DNA of 64,000 nt, taken from positions 24,019 through 88,018 of the forward strand of contig NZ_MVIF01000013.1 of assembly GCF_002086675.1 (NCBI RefSeq), written 5' to 3'. The position numbers and the translations under genes were made by a program. Below, piece by piece: positions 18,457-27,741 of this stretch (position 1 is its first letter; each line of letters begins with the position of its first letter). The DNA is from Mycobacterium persicum (GTDB taxonomy: Bacteria > Actinomycetota > Actinomycetes > Mycobacteriales > Mycobacteriaceae). A model generated the notes under the pieces. It worked only from the letters and a program-made list of their open reading frames with translations, was not told the DNA's origin and made no database searches.

Positions 18457-20793
18457 GTGCCCAAGACCACACGCGCTGAACCAGGCCGCCTGAGCAGCCG
18501 ATTTTGGCGACTTCTCGGCGCCAGTACGGAAAAGAATCGAAACCGGTCCCTGACCCAGGTGATCGCTTCGGCCGACTACGACGAAGAAGCCGCCGACCTC
18601 ACCGACGAAAAGCTGCGCCGCGCGGCCGGACTGCTCAACCTCGACGATCTCGCGGACGCCGCCGACATCCCCCAATTTCTGGCCATCGCCCGGGAAGCAG
18701 CCGAGCGGGCGACCGGTCTACGTCCGTTCGACGTGCAATTGCTGGGTGCGCTGCGCATGCTCGCCGGTGACGTGATCGAAATGGCGACCGGTGAGGGCAA
18801 GACGCTTGCCGGCGCGATCGCGGCGGCCGGCTATGCACTGGCCGGCCGGCATGTCCACGTCGTGACCATCAACGACTACCTGGCCCGCCGCGACGCGGAG
18901 TGGATGGGCCCGCTGTTGGAGGCGTTGGGCCTGACGGTCGGGTGGATCACCGCCGAGTCGACCAGCGAGGACCGCAAAGCGGCTTACGGCCGTGATGTCA
19001 CCTATGCCTCGGTCAACGAGATCGGTTTTGATGTGCTGCGCGATCAGCTGGTCACCGACGTGGAAGACCTGGTATCGCCCAATCCGGACGTGGCCCTCAT
19101 CGATGAGGCCGACTCCGTGCTGGTCGACGAGGCGCTGGTGCCCCTGGTGCTGGCCGGCACGACCCACCGGGAGACACCGCGGCTGGAAATCATCCGCCTG
19201 ATTGCCGAGTTGGTACCCGGCACCGACTATGAGACCGATTCCGACAGCCGTAACGTGCACCTGACCGACACCGGCGCTCGCAAAGTCGAGAAGGCGCTCG
19301 GTGGCATCGACTTGTACTCCGAGGAACATGTGGGCACCACGCTGACCGAGGTCAACGTCGCCCTGCACGCGCATGTCCTGTTGCAGCGCGATGTGCACTA
19401 CATCGTCCGGGACGGCGCGGTACATCTGATCAATTCCTCGCGCGGGCGCATCGCACAACTGCAGCGCTGGCCGGACGGGCTGCAGGCCGCCGTCGAAGCC
19501 AAGGAGGGCATCGAGACCACCGAAACCGGCGAGGTGCTCGACACCATCACGGTGCAGGCGCTGATCAACCGCTACGCCACGGTATGCGGTATGACCGGTA
19601 CCGCGTTGGCCGCCGGTGAACAGCTGCGCCAGTTCTACAAGCTCGGTGTGTCGCCGATACCACCCAACACCCCGAACATCCGAGAAGACGAGGCCGACCG
19701 GGTCTACATCACAGCGGCGGCAAAGAACGACGCGATCATCGCGCATATCGGCGAAGTACACGACACCGGGCAGCCGGTGCTGGTGGGCACGCATGACGTT
19801 GCCGAGTCCGAGGAGCTTCACGAAAGGCTGCTGCGGCGCGGCGTTCCCGCGGTAGTGCTCAACGCGAAAAACGACGCGGAGGAGGCGCAGGTGATCGCCG
19901 AGGCCGGCAAATTCGGTGCGGTCACCGTGTCGACGCAGATGGCCGGACGCGGCACCGACATTCGGCTGGGCGGCTCCGACGAAGCCGACCATGACCGCGT
20001 CGCCGAACTGGGTGGCCTGCACGTAGTCGGCACCGGTCGCCATCACACCCAGCGGTTGGACAACCAGTTGCGCGGGCGGGCCGGACGCCAGGGCGACCCA
20101 GGGTCGTCGGTGTTCTTCTCGAGCTGGGAAGACGACGTCGTCGCGGCCAACCTCGACACCAACAAATTGCCGATGGACACCGACGAGGACGGCCGAATCG
20201 TCAGTCCGAAGAGCGGGAGTTTGCTCGACCATGCCCAGCGCGTCGCCGAGGGCCGGTTGCTGGATGTGCATGCGAACACCTGGCGCTACAACCAGTTGAT
20301 CGCCCAACAACGCGCCATCATCGTCGAACGACGAAACACCTTGCTGCGCACCGCGACCGCGCGTGAGGAACTGGCCGAACTGGCGCCCGAGAGGTACCAG
20401 CAGCTGGCTCAGGCGATGTCCGAGGACGGGTCCGACGAGCGCCTCGAGAAGATCTGCCGGCTGATCATGCTGTACCACCTGGACCGCGGCTGGGCCGATC
20501 ACCTGGCGTATCTGGCCGATATCCGGGAGAGTATCCACCTGCGAGCGCTGGGTCGGCAGAACCCGCTCGACGAGTTCCACCGGTTGGCGGTGGATGCGTT
20601 CGCGTCGCTGGCCGCAGATGCGATCGAGGCCGCACAGCAGACCTTCGAAACGGCCAACGTTCTCGAAGAAGAGCCCGGGCTGGATCTGTCCAAGCTGGCG
20701 CGGCCGACGTCGACGTGGACCTACATGGTCAACGACAACCCACTGTCCGACGACACGCTGTCCACACTGAGCCTGCCCGGCGTGTTCCGCTGA
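18457..20793 (+). CDS. secA2: Accessory Sec translocase ATPase SecA2
   Basis: This 778-residue ATPase powers export of a subset of proteins in mycobacteria, including virulence factors, together with the SecYEG channel. Walker A is [11 protein letters not shown] with Lys115. Walker B is [13 protein letters not shown] (about 215). The helicase-like motif [13 protein letters not shown] is near 494, and [14 protein letters not shown] near 541. It is shorter than housekeeping SecA1 and lacks the C-terminal Cys-rich zinc-binding tail, as is usual for SecA2. The start is a GTG at 18457, giving exactly the revised length of the M. tuberculosis protein. It probably shares a transcript with pgsA2, although two strong hairpins lie between them. 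Confidence 0.96.
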   Translation: MPKTTRAEPGRLSSRFWRLLGASTEKNRNRSLTQVIASADYDEEAADLTDEKLRRAAGLLNLDDLADAADIPQFLAIAREAAERATGLRPFDVQLLGALRMLAGDVIEMATGEGKTLAGAIAAAGYALAGRHVHVVTINDYLARRDAEWMGPLLEALGLTVGWITAESTSEDRKAAYGRDVTYASVNEIGFDVLRDQLVTDVEDLVSPNPDVALIDEADSVLVDEALVPLVLAGTTHRETPRLEIIRLIAELVPGTDYETDSDSRNVHLTDTGARKVEKALGGIDLYSEEHVGTTLTEVNVALHAHVLLQRDVHYIVRDGAVHLINSSRGRIAQLQRWPDGLQAAVEAKEGIETTETGEVLDTITVQALINRYATVCGMTGTALAAGEQLRQFYKLGVSPIPPNTPNIREDEADRVYITAAAKNDAIIAHIGEVHDTGQPVLVGTHDVAESEELHERLLRRGVPAVVLNAKNDAEEAQVIAEAGKFGAVTVSTQMAGRGTDIRLGGSDEADHDRVAELGGLHVVGTGRHHTQRLDNQLRGRAGRQGDPGSSVFFSSWEDDVVAANLDTNKLPMDTDEDGRIVSPKSGSLLDHAQRVAEGRLLDVHANTWRYNQLIAQQRAIIVERRNTLLRTATAREELAELAPERYQQLAQAMSEDGSDERLEKICRLIMLYHLDRGWADHLAYLADIRESIHLRALGRQNPLDEFHRLAVDAFASLAADAIEAAQQTFETANVLEEEPGLDLSKLARPTSTWTYMVNDNPLSDDTLSTLSLPGVFR

Positions 20794-20885
20794 GCCTGTC
20801 GGGCTTGAGCCGCGAATGTAACGTCAGTGCGAAAATCGGTGCCGGAAATCGACACAGCGTTACGCTCCGCGGCCGGGGGTACCTG

Positions 20886-20981
20886 CTCACCGGTCCGCCG
20901 TGCGGACCGGATCGTCACCGGGCCCGGCCTAACCGCCCGGCTCCTCACCGGTCCGCCGTGCGGACCGGATCGTCACCGGGC
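20886..20981. repeat. Pair of 38-bp direct repeats, each holding a perfect hairpin
   Basis: Identical 38-base copies lie at 20886-20923 and 20944-20981 (58-bp period). Each contains CCGGTCCGC-CGT-GCGGACCGG, a 9-bp perfect stem with a 3-base loop, at 20890-20910 and 20948-20968. The pair fills the gap between secA2 and pgsA2, ending 14 bases before the pgsA2 start. There is no T-run. It could act as a bidirectional transcription terminator or RNA stabiliser, or be a short dispersed repeat element. Confidence 0.9.
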
Positions 20982-20995
20982 TAAGGTCACGGCTC

Positions 20996-21631
20996 ATGGA
21001 GCCGGTACTCACCCACAATCGGGTGCTGACGGTACCTAACGTGCTGAGCGCCATCCGCCTGGCGCTGATTCCGGTGTTCGTCTACGTCATGCTCATTGCC
21101 CACATCCATGGCTGGGCTGTGGCGATCTTGGTGTTCAGCGGTGCGTCCGATTGGGCGGACGGCAAGATCGCCCGGCTGCTCAACCAGTCGTCGCGGCTGG
21201 GCGTGCTGCTGGACCCGGCAGTCGACCGGCTTTACATGGTGACCGTACCCATCGTGTTGGCGCTGAGCGGGACCGTGCCGTGGTGGTTTGTGCTCACGCT
21301 ACTGGCGCGCGACGCCGCGCTGGCTGCGACGCTGCCACTGCTGTGGAGCCGCGGCCTGTCGGCCCTGCCGGTCACCTACATTGGCAAGGCGGCGACTTTT
21401 GCCCTGATGGCCGGCTTTCCGATACTGCTCTTAGGACAGTGGGACGCGTTATGGAGCCGCGTCCTCGGCGCCTGCGGCTGGGCGTTTCTGATCTGGGGTA
21501 TGTATGCCTACCTGTGGGCGTTTGTGCTGTACGTGGTGCAGATGACGATGGTGGTTCGGCGGATGCCCAAGGTCAAGCACCGGACGCATCAGCCGGTCGC
21601 GCGAAAAGCGGGCGGCCATGGCCGAGGTTGA
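20996..21631 (+). CDS. pgsA2: CDP-alcohol phosphatidyltransferase family protein PgsA2
   Basis: A 211-residue membrane enzyme that joins a CDP-diacylglycerol-derived phosphatidyl group to an alcohol. The family signature DG-x2-AR-x8-G-x3-D-x3-D is complete: DGKIAR, then G, D and D in GVLLDPAVD (about residues 55-80). There are about six hydrophobic helices. Residues after 190 are basic ([17 protein letters not shown]). M. tuberculosis Rv1822 has 209 residues. The acceptor alcohol is not known; glycerol-3-phosphate or a cardiolipin-type role is usual for close relatives. The last 14 bases overlap the start of the next gene, so co-translation is likely. Confidence 0.92.
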   Translation: MEPVLTHNRVLTVPNVLSAIRLALIPVFVYVMLIAHIHGWAVAILVFSGASDWADGKIARLLNQSSRLGVLLDPAVDRLYMVTVPIVLALSGTVPWWFVLTLLARDAALAATLPLLWSRGLSALPVTYIGKAATFALMAGFPILLLGQWDALWSRVLGACGWAFLIWGMYAYLWAFVLYVVQMTMVVRRMPKVKHRTHQPVARKAGGHGRG

Positions 21632-22541
21632 CCGAGCGCTCGGCGGTTATGATCCCAACGCCGGCTACAGCGCTCATGCGGCGACGCGGCCCAAGCGCAT
21701 CCCGATACCGTCACTGCTTCGCGCGCTGCTGTCCGAACATCTCGACCCCGGCTACGCCGCGGCAGCCGCCAAACGGGATGGCTCCGTCGCACCCAAAGAC
21801 GGTCGTGCCCGCGCTTTCGGCTGGCTGTGGCAAGCATTGGCCGCGACACTGGTCGCCGCGGTATTCGCGGCCGCGGTGGCGCAGGCCCGCTCCGTGGCAC
21901 CCGGGGTGCGCGCGGCCCAGCAACTGCTTGTCGCAAATGTGCGGTCAACCCAGGCCGCTGCTTTTAGGTTGGCGCAGCAGCGCAGCGTGCTCTCGGCGAA
22001 GGTCGACGACGTGCAACGGCTGGCGCTGGCCGACGACGCTGAGGGGCAGCGACTGCTCACCCGTCTGGATGCCCTCGGCCTGGCTGCGGCCAGCACACCG
22101 GTTATCGGTCCGGGGTTGACGGTGACCGTGACCGATCCGGGAGCGGGGCCGAATCTCTCCGATGCCTCCAAACAGCGGGTCAGCGGCAGCCAGCAAATCA
22201 TCCTCGACCGCGACCTGCAGCTGGTGGTCAACTCGTTGTGGGCCAGTGGCGCGGAGGCAATCTCGGTCGACGGCGCCCGGATCGGGCCGAATGTCACCAT
22301 CCGCCAGGCCGGTGGAGCGATCCTCGTTGACAACAATCCCACCAGCAGCCCCTACACCATCCTCGCGGTTGGACCACCGCATGCGATGCAAGATGTCTTC
22401 GACCGCAGTCCCGGTCTGCACCGGCTCCGGCTGCTGGAGGTCTCCTACGGCGTCGGCGTGAGCGTCAACGCCTCCGACGGTCTGGCGCTGCCGGCGGGCG
22501 CTGTCCGGGACGTCAAGTTCGCCAAACAGATTGGGCCCTAG
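21618..22541 (+). CDS. DUF881 membrane-anchored protein (Rv1823 counterpart)
   Basis: This 307-residue protein has a cytosolic N-terminus of about 60 residues and one membrane helix at about 72-95 ([20 protein letters not shown]). A short coiled coil follows (about 100-145), then an extracytoplasmic DUF881 domain with [10 protein letters not shown], a central [19 protein letters not shown], and [11 protein letters not shown]. The DUF881 layout is the same as in the gene two downstream, so the two are paralogs flanking a small membrane protein. This trio is conserved next to pgsA2 and gcvH in actinobacteria; a role in envelope or cell-division organisation is suspected but not shown. It overlaps pgsA2 by 14 bases. 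Confidence 0.9.
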   Translation: MAEVDRALGGYDPNAGYSAHAATRPKRIPIPSLLRALLSEHLDPGYAAAAAKRDGSVAPKDGRARAFGWLWQALAATLVAAVFAAAVAQARSVAPGVRAAQQLLVANVRSTQAAAFRLAQQRSVLSAKVDDVQRLALADDAEGQRLLTRLDALGLAAASTPVIGPGLTVTVTDPGAGPNLSDASKQRVSGSQQIILDRDLQLVVNSLWASGAEAISVDGARIGPNVTIRQAGGAILVDNNPTSSPYTILAVGPPHAMQDVFDRSPGLHRLRLLEVSYGVGVSVNASDGLALPAGAVRDVKFAKQIGP

Positions 22542-22581
22542 TGAGAAGAACTTTGGTGAAAGTGGTTGCCGCGGGACCGAC

Positions 22582-22935
22582 GTGGACGGGACTGCGACGG
22601 GCATGATCGGTATCGCGGCCCTTGCCCTTGGCATCGTGCTGGGATTGGTTTTCCACCCCAGCGTGCCCGAGGTGATCCAGCCGTACCTGCCGATCGCAGT
22701 GGTCGCCGCGCTCGACGCGGTGTTCGGCGGGTTGCGCGCCTACCTCGAGCGGATCTTCGATCCGAAGGTCTTCGTGGTGTCGTTCGTGTTCAACGTCCTG
22801 GTGGCCGCATTGATCGTCTATGTGGGTGATCAATTGGGCGTTGGCACGCAATTGTCCACGGCGATCATCGTCGTACTGGGAATCCGCATCTTCGGCAATA
22901 CCGCCGCGCTGCGCCGGCGGCTGTTCGGAGCCTGA
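22582..22935 (+). CDS. DUF1290 small integral membrane protein (Rv1824 counterpart)
   Basis: A protein of about 117 residues with three hydrophobic segments. Residues 7-25 contain MIGIAALALGIVLGLVF, 35-50 contain IAVVAALDAVFGGL, and 60-100 contain FNVLVAALIVYVGDQLG and STAIIVVLGIRIFGN. The C-terminus is basic (ALRRRLFG). It is the small-basic-protein/DUF1290 family. The start is uncertain: GTG 22582 and ATG 22603 are both possible, and a TTG-started frame extends back to 22531. M. tuberculosis Rv1824 (121 residues) is nearly identical from MIGIAAL on. It lies between two DUF881 genes and is probably co-transcribed and co-assembled with them. Confidence 0.87.
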   Translation: MDGTATGMIGIAALALGIVLGLVFHPSVPEVIQPYLPIAVVAALDAVFGGLRAYLERIFDPKVFVVSFVFNVLVAALIVYVGDQLGVGTQLSTAIIVVLGIRIFGNTAALRRRLFGA

Positions 22936-22951
22936 CGAAGATGAGGTCAGC

Positions 22952-23833
22952 GTGAGCCAGGGCCCTCCCGACAGCACCGGCGACCAAAGCCGCTGCGCAC
23001 CAACCCAGCACGACCACTCCAAAGCCGAGCGCAACGCCCACGAAGCGGCCCGGCGCGGCCGTCACGAACTGCCCGCCGACCGTCCTCGCCCCGAGATCGG
23101 GCCGGTGCGCCGGACGGGACTGTCCGCGATGCTGCGGGGTAGCCGTTCCCGAATGCTGTTCGGCGCGTTGGCAATCTTGCTGTGCCTGGTGCTCGGGGTC
23201 GCGATCGTCACTCAGGTCCGCCAGACCGAGTCCGGTGATTCGCTGGACACGGCTCGCCCCGCGGATCTGTTGGTGCTGCTCGATTCTTTGCGGCAGCGTG
23301 AGGCTACGCTCAACACCGAGGTGGCCGACCTGCAGAACACCCTCAACGCATTGCAGGCCTCCGGCAACAACGACCAAGCCGCCATCGAAAGCGCGCAGGC
23401 CAGACTGGCGGCGCTGTCGATCCTGGTGGGCGCGGTGGGCGCCACCGGACCCGGGGTCACGGTGCACATCGAAGATCCCGGTCCCGGAGTGGCCCCGGAC
23501 GCAATGCTCGACGTGATCAACGAGTTGCGTGCTGCTGGAGCGGAGGCGATCCAGATCAGCGACGCACACGAGTCGGTGCGGGTCGGAGTCGACACCTGGG
23601 TGGTCGGTTCCCCGGGCGCGCTGACCATCGACACCAAAGCGTTGTCCCCGCCCTATTCGGTTCTGGCGATTGGCGATCCACCGACGCTGGCCGCGGCGAT
23701 GAACATCCCCGGTGGTGCGGTGGACAGCATCAAACGCGTCGGCGGACGGATGTCGGTGCAACAGGCAGACCGGGTGGATGTGACCGCCTTGCGACAACCG
23801 AAACCGCACCAATACGCTCAGCCCGTCAAATAA
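22952..23833 (+). CDS. DUF881 membrane-anchored protein (Rv1825 counterpart)
   Basis: The product has 293 residues. GTG 22952 has GAGG five bases upstream. The N-terminal 65 residues are charged and probably disordered, followed by one membrane helix at about 72-92 (MLFGALAILLCLVLGVAIV). A coiled coil spans about 105-155 (DSLRQREATLNTEVADLQNT), then the DUF881 domain with GPGVTVHIEDPGPG, VINELRAAGAEAIQIS and PPYSVLAIGDPPTL. It is paralogous to the gene at 21618-22541. M. tuberculosis Rv1825 is 292 residues. It is 24 bases upstream of gcvH and probably in the same transcript. No enzymatic motif is visible. Confidence 0.9.
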   Translation: MSQGPPDSTGDQSRCAPTQHDHSKAERNAHEAARRGRHELPADRPRPEIGPVRRTGLSAMLRGSRSRMLFGALAILLCLVLGVAIVTQVRQTESGDSLDTARPADLLVLLDSLRQREATLNTEVADLQNTLNALQASGNNDQAAIESAQARLAALSILVGAVGATGPGVTVHIEDPGPGVAPDAMLDVINELRAAGAEAIQISDAHESVRVGVDTWVVGSPGALTIDTKALSPPYSVLAIGDPPTLAAAMNIPGGAVDSIKRVGGRMSVQQADRVDVTALRQPKPHQYAQPVK

Positions 23834-23857
23834 CCCCCCGACCAGAACAGGATTACC

Positions 23858-24256
23858 GTGAGCGATATCCCGTCCGATCTGCACTACACCGCCGAGCACG
23901 AGTGGGTGCGCCGCACCACCGACGCCACCGTGCGGATCGGGATCACCGATTTCGCGCAGTCCGCGCTGGGCGACGTCGTCTTCGTTCAATTGCCGGCGGT
24001 GGGCGATGAGGTGACCGCGGGGGAATCCTTCGGCGAGGTGGAATCGACGAAATCGGTGTCGGACCTGTACGCGCCGGTATCCGGCAAGGTCGCTGCGATC
24101 AACAGCGATCTGGAAGGCACACCCCAACTGGTGAACTCGGACCCGTACGGCGACGGCTGGCTGCTGGACCTTCAGGTCGAAAGCCCCGCCGCCGTGGACG
24201 CAGCCTTGGCGGCCCTGCTCGACGCCGAGGCCTACCGCGGCACCATAACCGAATGA
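23858..24256 (+). CDS. gcvH: Glycine cleavage system H protein
   Basis: The lipoyl carrier protein of 132 residues shuttles the aminomethyl group between the P, T and L proteins of the glycine cleavage system. The lipoylation site is Lys65 in [18 protein letters not shown], and the conserved N-terminal [10 protein letters not shown] and [11 protein letters not shown] are present. The start is a GTG at 23858. The P protein gene gcvB lies about 3.5 kb downstream behind a glycine riboswitch, while gcvT is not in the window. The spacing from the DUF881 gene (24 bases) suggests joint transcription. Confidence 0.97.
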   Translation: MSDIPSDLHYTAEHEWVRRTTDATVRIGITDFAQSALGDVVFVQLPAVGDEVTAGESFGEVESTKSVSDLYAPVSGKVAAINSDLEGTPQLVNSDPYGDGWLLDLQVESPAAVDAALAALLDAEAYRGTITE

Positions 24257-24586
24257 CGGTTGCTAAGGTCCGTGCCGGCGGGTGCGCCCACGGCGCGGAC
24301 CGTGCGATGGGCCTCAGCGAAGGCTTCGGCGAAGGCTTCGGCGAAGGCTAGGAGAAGGCGCGGTGTCGGGCTTACGATCCTGCAGTGGTGAGCACGTCGC
24401 CGCCCCAAGGCCGACGCAGGCGGGGTACGGTCGAGACATCAGCGTCAGACGCCGTTGGCAGGCACGTGAAGCAGTACGAGAAGCAGTACCAGAAGCGGTA
24501 AAGGTAATACAGGCGGTAAACGCGAGGGAGGCACCGGCCGATCGGTCCGGTCGAACAACGCCACAGCGGCCAGTGAGGAGCAGCGG
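24257..24586. other. gcvH-garA interval with two short tandem repeats
   Basis: No convincing gene lies in these 330 bases. Two tandem repeats are present: a 12-bp unit GCGAAGGCTTCG, 2.75 copies at 24317-24349, and an imperfect 12-bp unit GAAGCAGTACGA, three copies at 24468-24503. The second sits about 85 bases before garA, where its promoter or 5' untranslated leader is expected. A plus-strand frame crosses both repeats but has no family features. Confidence 0.6.
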
Positions 24587-25075
24587 GTGACGGACATGGA
24601 CGCAGAACGAGAGCAGGACCAGACATCTGACGAAGTCACCGTGGAGACCACCTCAGTCTTCCGCGCCGACTTCCTCAGCGAACTGGACGCTCCCGCACAG
24701 GCGGGAACCGAGAGCGCCGTATCTGGAGTGGAAGGCCTTCCGGCGGGCTCGGCGTTGCTGGTCGTCAAGCGTGGACCCAATGCAGGGTCGCGCTTTCTGC
24801 TCGATCAGCCCATCACATCCGCCGGTCGGCATCCCGACAGCGACATCTTTCTCGACGATGTCACGGTGAGTCGTCGCCATGCCGAATTCCGGTTGGAAGG
24901 CAACGAGTTCAGCGTCGTCGACGTCGGCAGCCTGAACGGCACGTATGTCAACCGTGAGCCGGTGGACTCGGCTGTGCTGGCAAACGGCGACGAGGTTCAG
25001 ATCGGCAAATTCCGCCTGGTTTTCTTGACCGGACCCAAGCAAGGTGACGACGACGGGGGCGCCGGAAGCCGGTGA
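24587..25075 (+). CDS. garA: FHA-domain metabolic regulator GarA
   Basis: This 162-residue regulator binds and inhibits 2-oxoglutarate dehydrogenase and NAD-glutamate dehydrogenase and activates glutamate synthase when unphosphorylated. Kinases PknB/PknG switch it off by phosphorylating the N-terminal Thr pair. The pair is Thr21/Thr22 in TVETTSVF. The FHA domain covers about 70-150 with [19 protein letters not shown] and [13 protein letters not shown], the phosphothreonine-binding loops. GTG 24587 has GAGGAG six bases upstream. The stop overlaps the next start (GTGA), so garA and the MerR gene are translationally coupled. Very close to M. tuberculosis Rv1827. Confidence 0.97.
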   Translation: MTDMDAEREQDQTSDEVTVETTSVFRADFLSELDAPAQAGTESAVSGVEGLPAGSALLVVKRGPNAGSRFLLDQPITSAGRHPDSDIFLDDVTVSRRHAEFRLEGNEFSVVDVGSLNGTYVNREPVDSAVLANGDEVQIGKFRLVFLTGPKQGDDDGGAGSR

Positions 25076-25815
25076 GCGCACCGGATAGCCCCGCCCTGGC
25101 CGGGATGTCGATCGGCGCAGTCTTGGAGCTGCTGCGACCGGATTTTCCCGATGTCACGATCTCCAAGATTCGGTTTTTGGAGGCCGAGGGGCTGGTGACG
25201 CCGCAGCGCGCCGCATCGGGTTACCGGAGGTTCACCGCGTACGACTGTGCGCGGCTGCGCTTTATCCTCACGGCTCAGCGGGATCATTACCTGCCGCTGA
25301 AGGTGATTAGGGCGCAGTTGGACGCTCAGCCCGACGGTGAGCTGCCACCCTTCGGATCCCCTTATGGCATACCGCGATTGGTCCCGGTAAGCGGCGACGG
25401 CACCGCCAGTAGGGGGTCTGACGCGGCGGCGGTGTCGCCGACCCGCATTCGACTCAGCCGCGAAGACCTCCTGCACCGCTCCGGGGTCGACGACGACCTG
25501 CTGACCGCTCTCCTGAAAGCCGGAGTGATCAAAACCGGACCGGGCGGCTTCTTCGATGAGCACACGGTCGTCATCCTGCAATGTGCGCGCGCACTCGCCG
25601 ACTACGGTGTGGAGCCCAGGCACCTGCGCGCATTTCGCTCCGCGGCCGATCGTCAGTCCGACCTGATCGCCCAGATCGCCGGCCCGTTGGTCAAGGCGGA
25701 CAAGGCCGGAGCCCGTGACCGCGCCGACGACTTGGCCCGAGAGGTCGCAGCGCTCGCGATTACTTTGCACACCTCGTTGATCAAGTCCGCGGTACGCGAC
25801 GTTCTGCATCGCTGA
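25072..25815 (+). CDS. MerR-family transcriptional regulator (Rv1828 counterpart)
   Basis: The protein has 247 residues. The winged-helix MerR DNA-binding domain occupies about residues 9-85: [20 protein letters not shown], then [20 protein letters not shown]. The C-terminal domain (about 125-245) lacks the Cys pattern of metal-sensing MerR proteins and so probably binds another effector or none. GTG 25072 overlaps the garA stop by four bases. Together with the second MerR gene at 26746 it flanks the BFN-domain gene, an arrangement conserved in mycobacteria. Targets are not evident from the sequence. Confidence 0.92.
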   Translation: MSAPDSPALAGMSIGAVLELLRPDFPDVTISKIRFLEAEGLVTPQRAASGYRRFTAYDCARLRFILTAQRDHYLPLKVIRAQLDAQPDGELPPFGSPYGIPRLVPVSGDGTASRGSDAAAVSPTRIRLSREDLLHRSGVDDDLLTALLKAGVIKTGPGGFFDEHTVVILQCARALADYGVEPRHLRAFRSAADRQSDLIAQIAGPLVKADKAGARDRADDLAREVAALAITLHTSLIKSAVRDVLHR

Positions 25816-25921
25816 GGATTAGACTTTCCTCGACAGCGTGTATTCGACGACGCGGCAAGGAGCGTACTCACCGCGTCGCCGCGCTGAACGGAAACGGCGG
25901 CATGGCGGAGGGCAGACACAG

Positions 25922-26416
25922 ATGGGTGAAGTTCGCGTTGTCGGCATTCGCGTCGAGCAACCGCAAAACCAGCCGGTGCTGTTACTGCGCGAGGCCGACG
26001 GTGACCGCTATCTGCCGATCTGGATCGGTCAGTCGGAGGCGGCCGCCATTGCGCTCGAGCAGCAAGGCGTCGAGCCTCCCCGACCGCTGACGCATGACCT
26101 GATCCGGGATGTCATTGCTGCACTTGGGCATTCGCTCAAGGAGGTGCGCATCGTCGACCTGCACGAAGGCACGTTTTACGCGGATCTGATCTTCGACCGC
26201 GATATCAAGGTGTCGGCTCGTCCCTCCGACTCGGTGGCGATCGCGCTGCGCGTCGGAGTTCCGATCTACGTCGAGGAGGCCGTGCTGGCCCAGGCCGGGT
26301 TGCTGATCCCCGACGAGAGCGACGAAGAAGCCGGTAGCGCGGTCCGCGAGGACGAGGTTGAGAAGTTCAAGGAATTCCTCGACAGCGTGTCACCCGACGA
26401 TTTCAAGGCCACCTAG
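25922..26416 (+). CDS. Bifunctional nuclease (BFN/DUF151) domain protein (Rv1829 counterpart)
   Basis: This 164-residue protein starts at ATG 25922, after GGAGGG. The longer frame from 25838 is rejected because the domain begins directly at EVRVVGIRVEQ. The BFN domain covers about residues 2-130, with LLLREADGDRYLPIWIGQ and DSVAIALRVGVPIYVEE. An acidic C-terminal tail follows (VREDEVEKFKEF). Plant relatives show DNase and RNase activity, but bacterial function is poorly known; the Thermotoga structure shows a dimer. The gene lies between two MerR regulators downstream of garA and is nearly identical to M. tuberculosis Rv1829, so strong conservation is a clue to an important role. Confidence 0.93.
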   Translation: MGEVRVVGIRVEQPQNQPVLLLREADGDRYLPIWIGQSEAAAIALEQQGVEPPRPLTHDLIRDVIAALGHSLKEVRIVDLHEGTFYADLIFDRDIKVSARPSDSVAIALRVGVPIYVEEAVLAQAGLLIPDESDEEAGSAVREDEVEKFKEFLDSVSPDDFKAT

Positions 26417-26745
26417 CTTGTCGACAACGCGCGCACCCGTGGGCGTGGCCGGCCACTCACCGGCGCACAGGCGACACCCACACCCGCGGCGGAGACCGTC
26501 GGGCAATGCAACCTGACCCGGCGGCATACACAGCCGTGAGCACCTCGTGGTCGAGTCGGCTACATCACGGATGCGTCTCATCTCACGTGATGCGAACTCG
26601 ACACGCCTGCCGGATGGCGCCCTGAGGGTCAGACAACAGCGATACTTTGATGACGACTTGATGATCAACTGGCGCACCGAAACAGTCCAACAGCGTATGC
26701 TCACAAGCACTCGGACCTGAGCACACATGGTTGCCGAGGCAGCCA
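26417..26745. other. Intergenic region upstream of the second MerR gene
   Basis: No gene is supported in this 329-base gap. Frames on the minus strand overlap it but show no family features. It must contain the promoter for the downstream MerR gene. The central part (26580-26720) is less GC-rich than the flanks; no strong inverted repeat was found. Confidence 0.5.
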
Positions 26746-27426
26746 ATGACGCAGCTAGTGACAAGAGCGCGATCGGCGAGAGGAAGCACCGTGAGCGAAC
26801 GGCCACGTCAAGAACAGCTCGATCTTGCAGACCACGCGACTACCGCGACCCACGGTGCTCACGGTGCTCATGGCGGCGCGACCGAACCCGTTCAGCCGGG
26901 GCTGTTTCCCGACGATTCGGTGCCCGATGAGCTGGTCGGCTACCGCGGACCGAGTGCCTGTCAAATCGCCGGCATCACCTACCGCCAACTCGACTATTGG
27001 GCACGCACGTCGCTGGTTGTCCCCTCGATCCGCAGTGCGGCAGGATCGGGAAGCCAGCGGCTCTACTCGTTTAAGGACATTCTGGTTCTCAAGATCGTCA
27101 AGCGGTTGCTCGATACCGGCATCTCGCTGCACAACATCCGGGTTGCCGTCGACCACCTGCGCCAGCGTGGTGTCCAGGACCTGGCCAACATCACCTTGTT
27201 CTCCGACGGCACGACGGTGTATGAATGCACCTCCGCAGAGGAAGTCGTCGACCTTCTCCAGGGCGGCCAGGGTGTGTTCGGTATCGCCGTTTCGGGCGCG
27301 ATGCGGGAGCTGACCGGCGTCATCGCCGAATTTCACGGTGAGCGCGCCGACGGCGGTGAATCCATCGCCGCCCCGGAAGACGAGCTGGCTTCGCGCCGCA
27401 AGCAGCGCGATCGCAAGATCGGCTAA
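26746..27426 (+). CDS. MerR-family transcriptional regulator (Rv1830 / McdR counterpart)
   Basis: The protein has 226 residues from ATG 26746 (GAGG six bases upstream), matching the 225 of M. tuberculosis Rv1830. A GTG at 26791 with AGAGGA is an alternative (211 residues). The MerR DNA-binding domain lies at about residues 70-140, with GPSACQIAGITYRQLDYWAR and SQRLYSFKDILVLKIVKRLL. The first 65 residues are His/Gly/Ala-rich linker sequence, including a GAHGAHGG repeat. Rv1830 has been linked to control of cell division in mycobacteria. It lies 64 bases upstream of the glycine riboswitch, but the riboswitch, not this gene, is the obvious regulator of gcvB. Confidence 0.92.
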   Translation: MTQLVTRARSARGSTVSERPRQEQLDLADHATTATHGAHGAHGGATEPVQPGLFPDDSVPDELVGYRGPSACQIAGITYRQLDYWARTSLVVPSIRSAAGSGSQRLYSFKDILVLKIVKRLLDTGISLHNIRVAVDHLRQRGVQDLANITLFSDGTTVYECTSAEEVVDLLQGGQGVFGIAVSGAMRELTGVIAEFHGERADGGESIAAPEDELASRRKQRDRKIG

Positions 27427-27490
27427 CACGGGCCGGGTATGCGCCGTCGCGGCGGTGATCGGCGAGCCGAGTAAACTGGTTTCCGCATCG

Positions 27491-27712
27491 CTCTCGCGCG
27501 GGAGAGTTCCGTGGCCGCCAGCTACGGACGCCGAAGGAGCAACACCTCTCCGTCAACCTCTCAGGCACCCGGACCGCGCCGGACAACGATGCCTCTGGAA
27601 AGCGGTGACGACCCACGCGGGTCCTCACCCGCCGATGGGGAAAGGTGCCCGCAGCCCTGGCACCGAATCTCTCAGGCGCCTGGTGCACGGGTGAAGACAG
27701 AGGGAGAGGGCC
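27491..27712 (+). promoter_or_regulatory. Tandem glycine riboswitch upstream of gcvB
   Basis: Two glycine aptamers follow one another. The first runs from GCGGGAGAGTTCC (27498) through CGCCGAAGGAGCAA (27530) to CTCTCAGG-like ACCTCTCAGGCACC (27556). The second continues with CTCTGGAAAGCGGTGACG (27593), GCCGATGGGGAAAGG (27631) and AATCTCTCAGGCGCC (27666), ending GACAGAGGGAGAG (27696). These are the conserved core elements of the family. Glycine binding is expected to turn on the glycine cleavage P protein, whose start is 30 bases downstream. Boundaries are approximate. The short frames crossing this region are not genes. Confidence 0.95.
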
Positions 27713-27741
27713 GCTAGTCCCTTGCCCTTCAGGAGTTCACC

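Noticed and set aside
18718..20580. 620-residue minus-strand frame opposite secA2
   Set aside because: Pure mirror of SecA2 codon usage; no domain, no ribosome-binding site, and secA2 is unmistakable.
24282..24590. 102-residue frame between gcvH and garA
   Set aside because: Composed partly of the two tandem repeats, Arg-rich, no ribosome-binding site; overlaps the garA leader.
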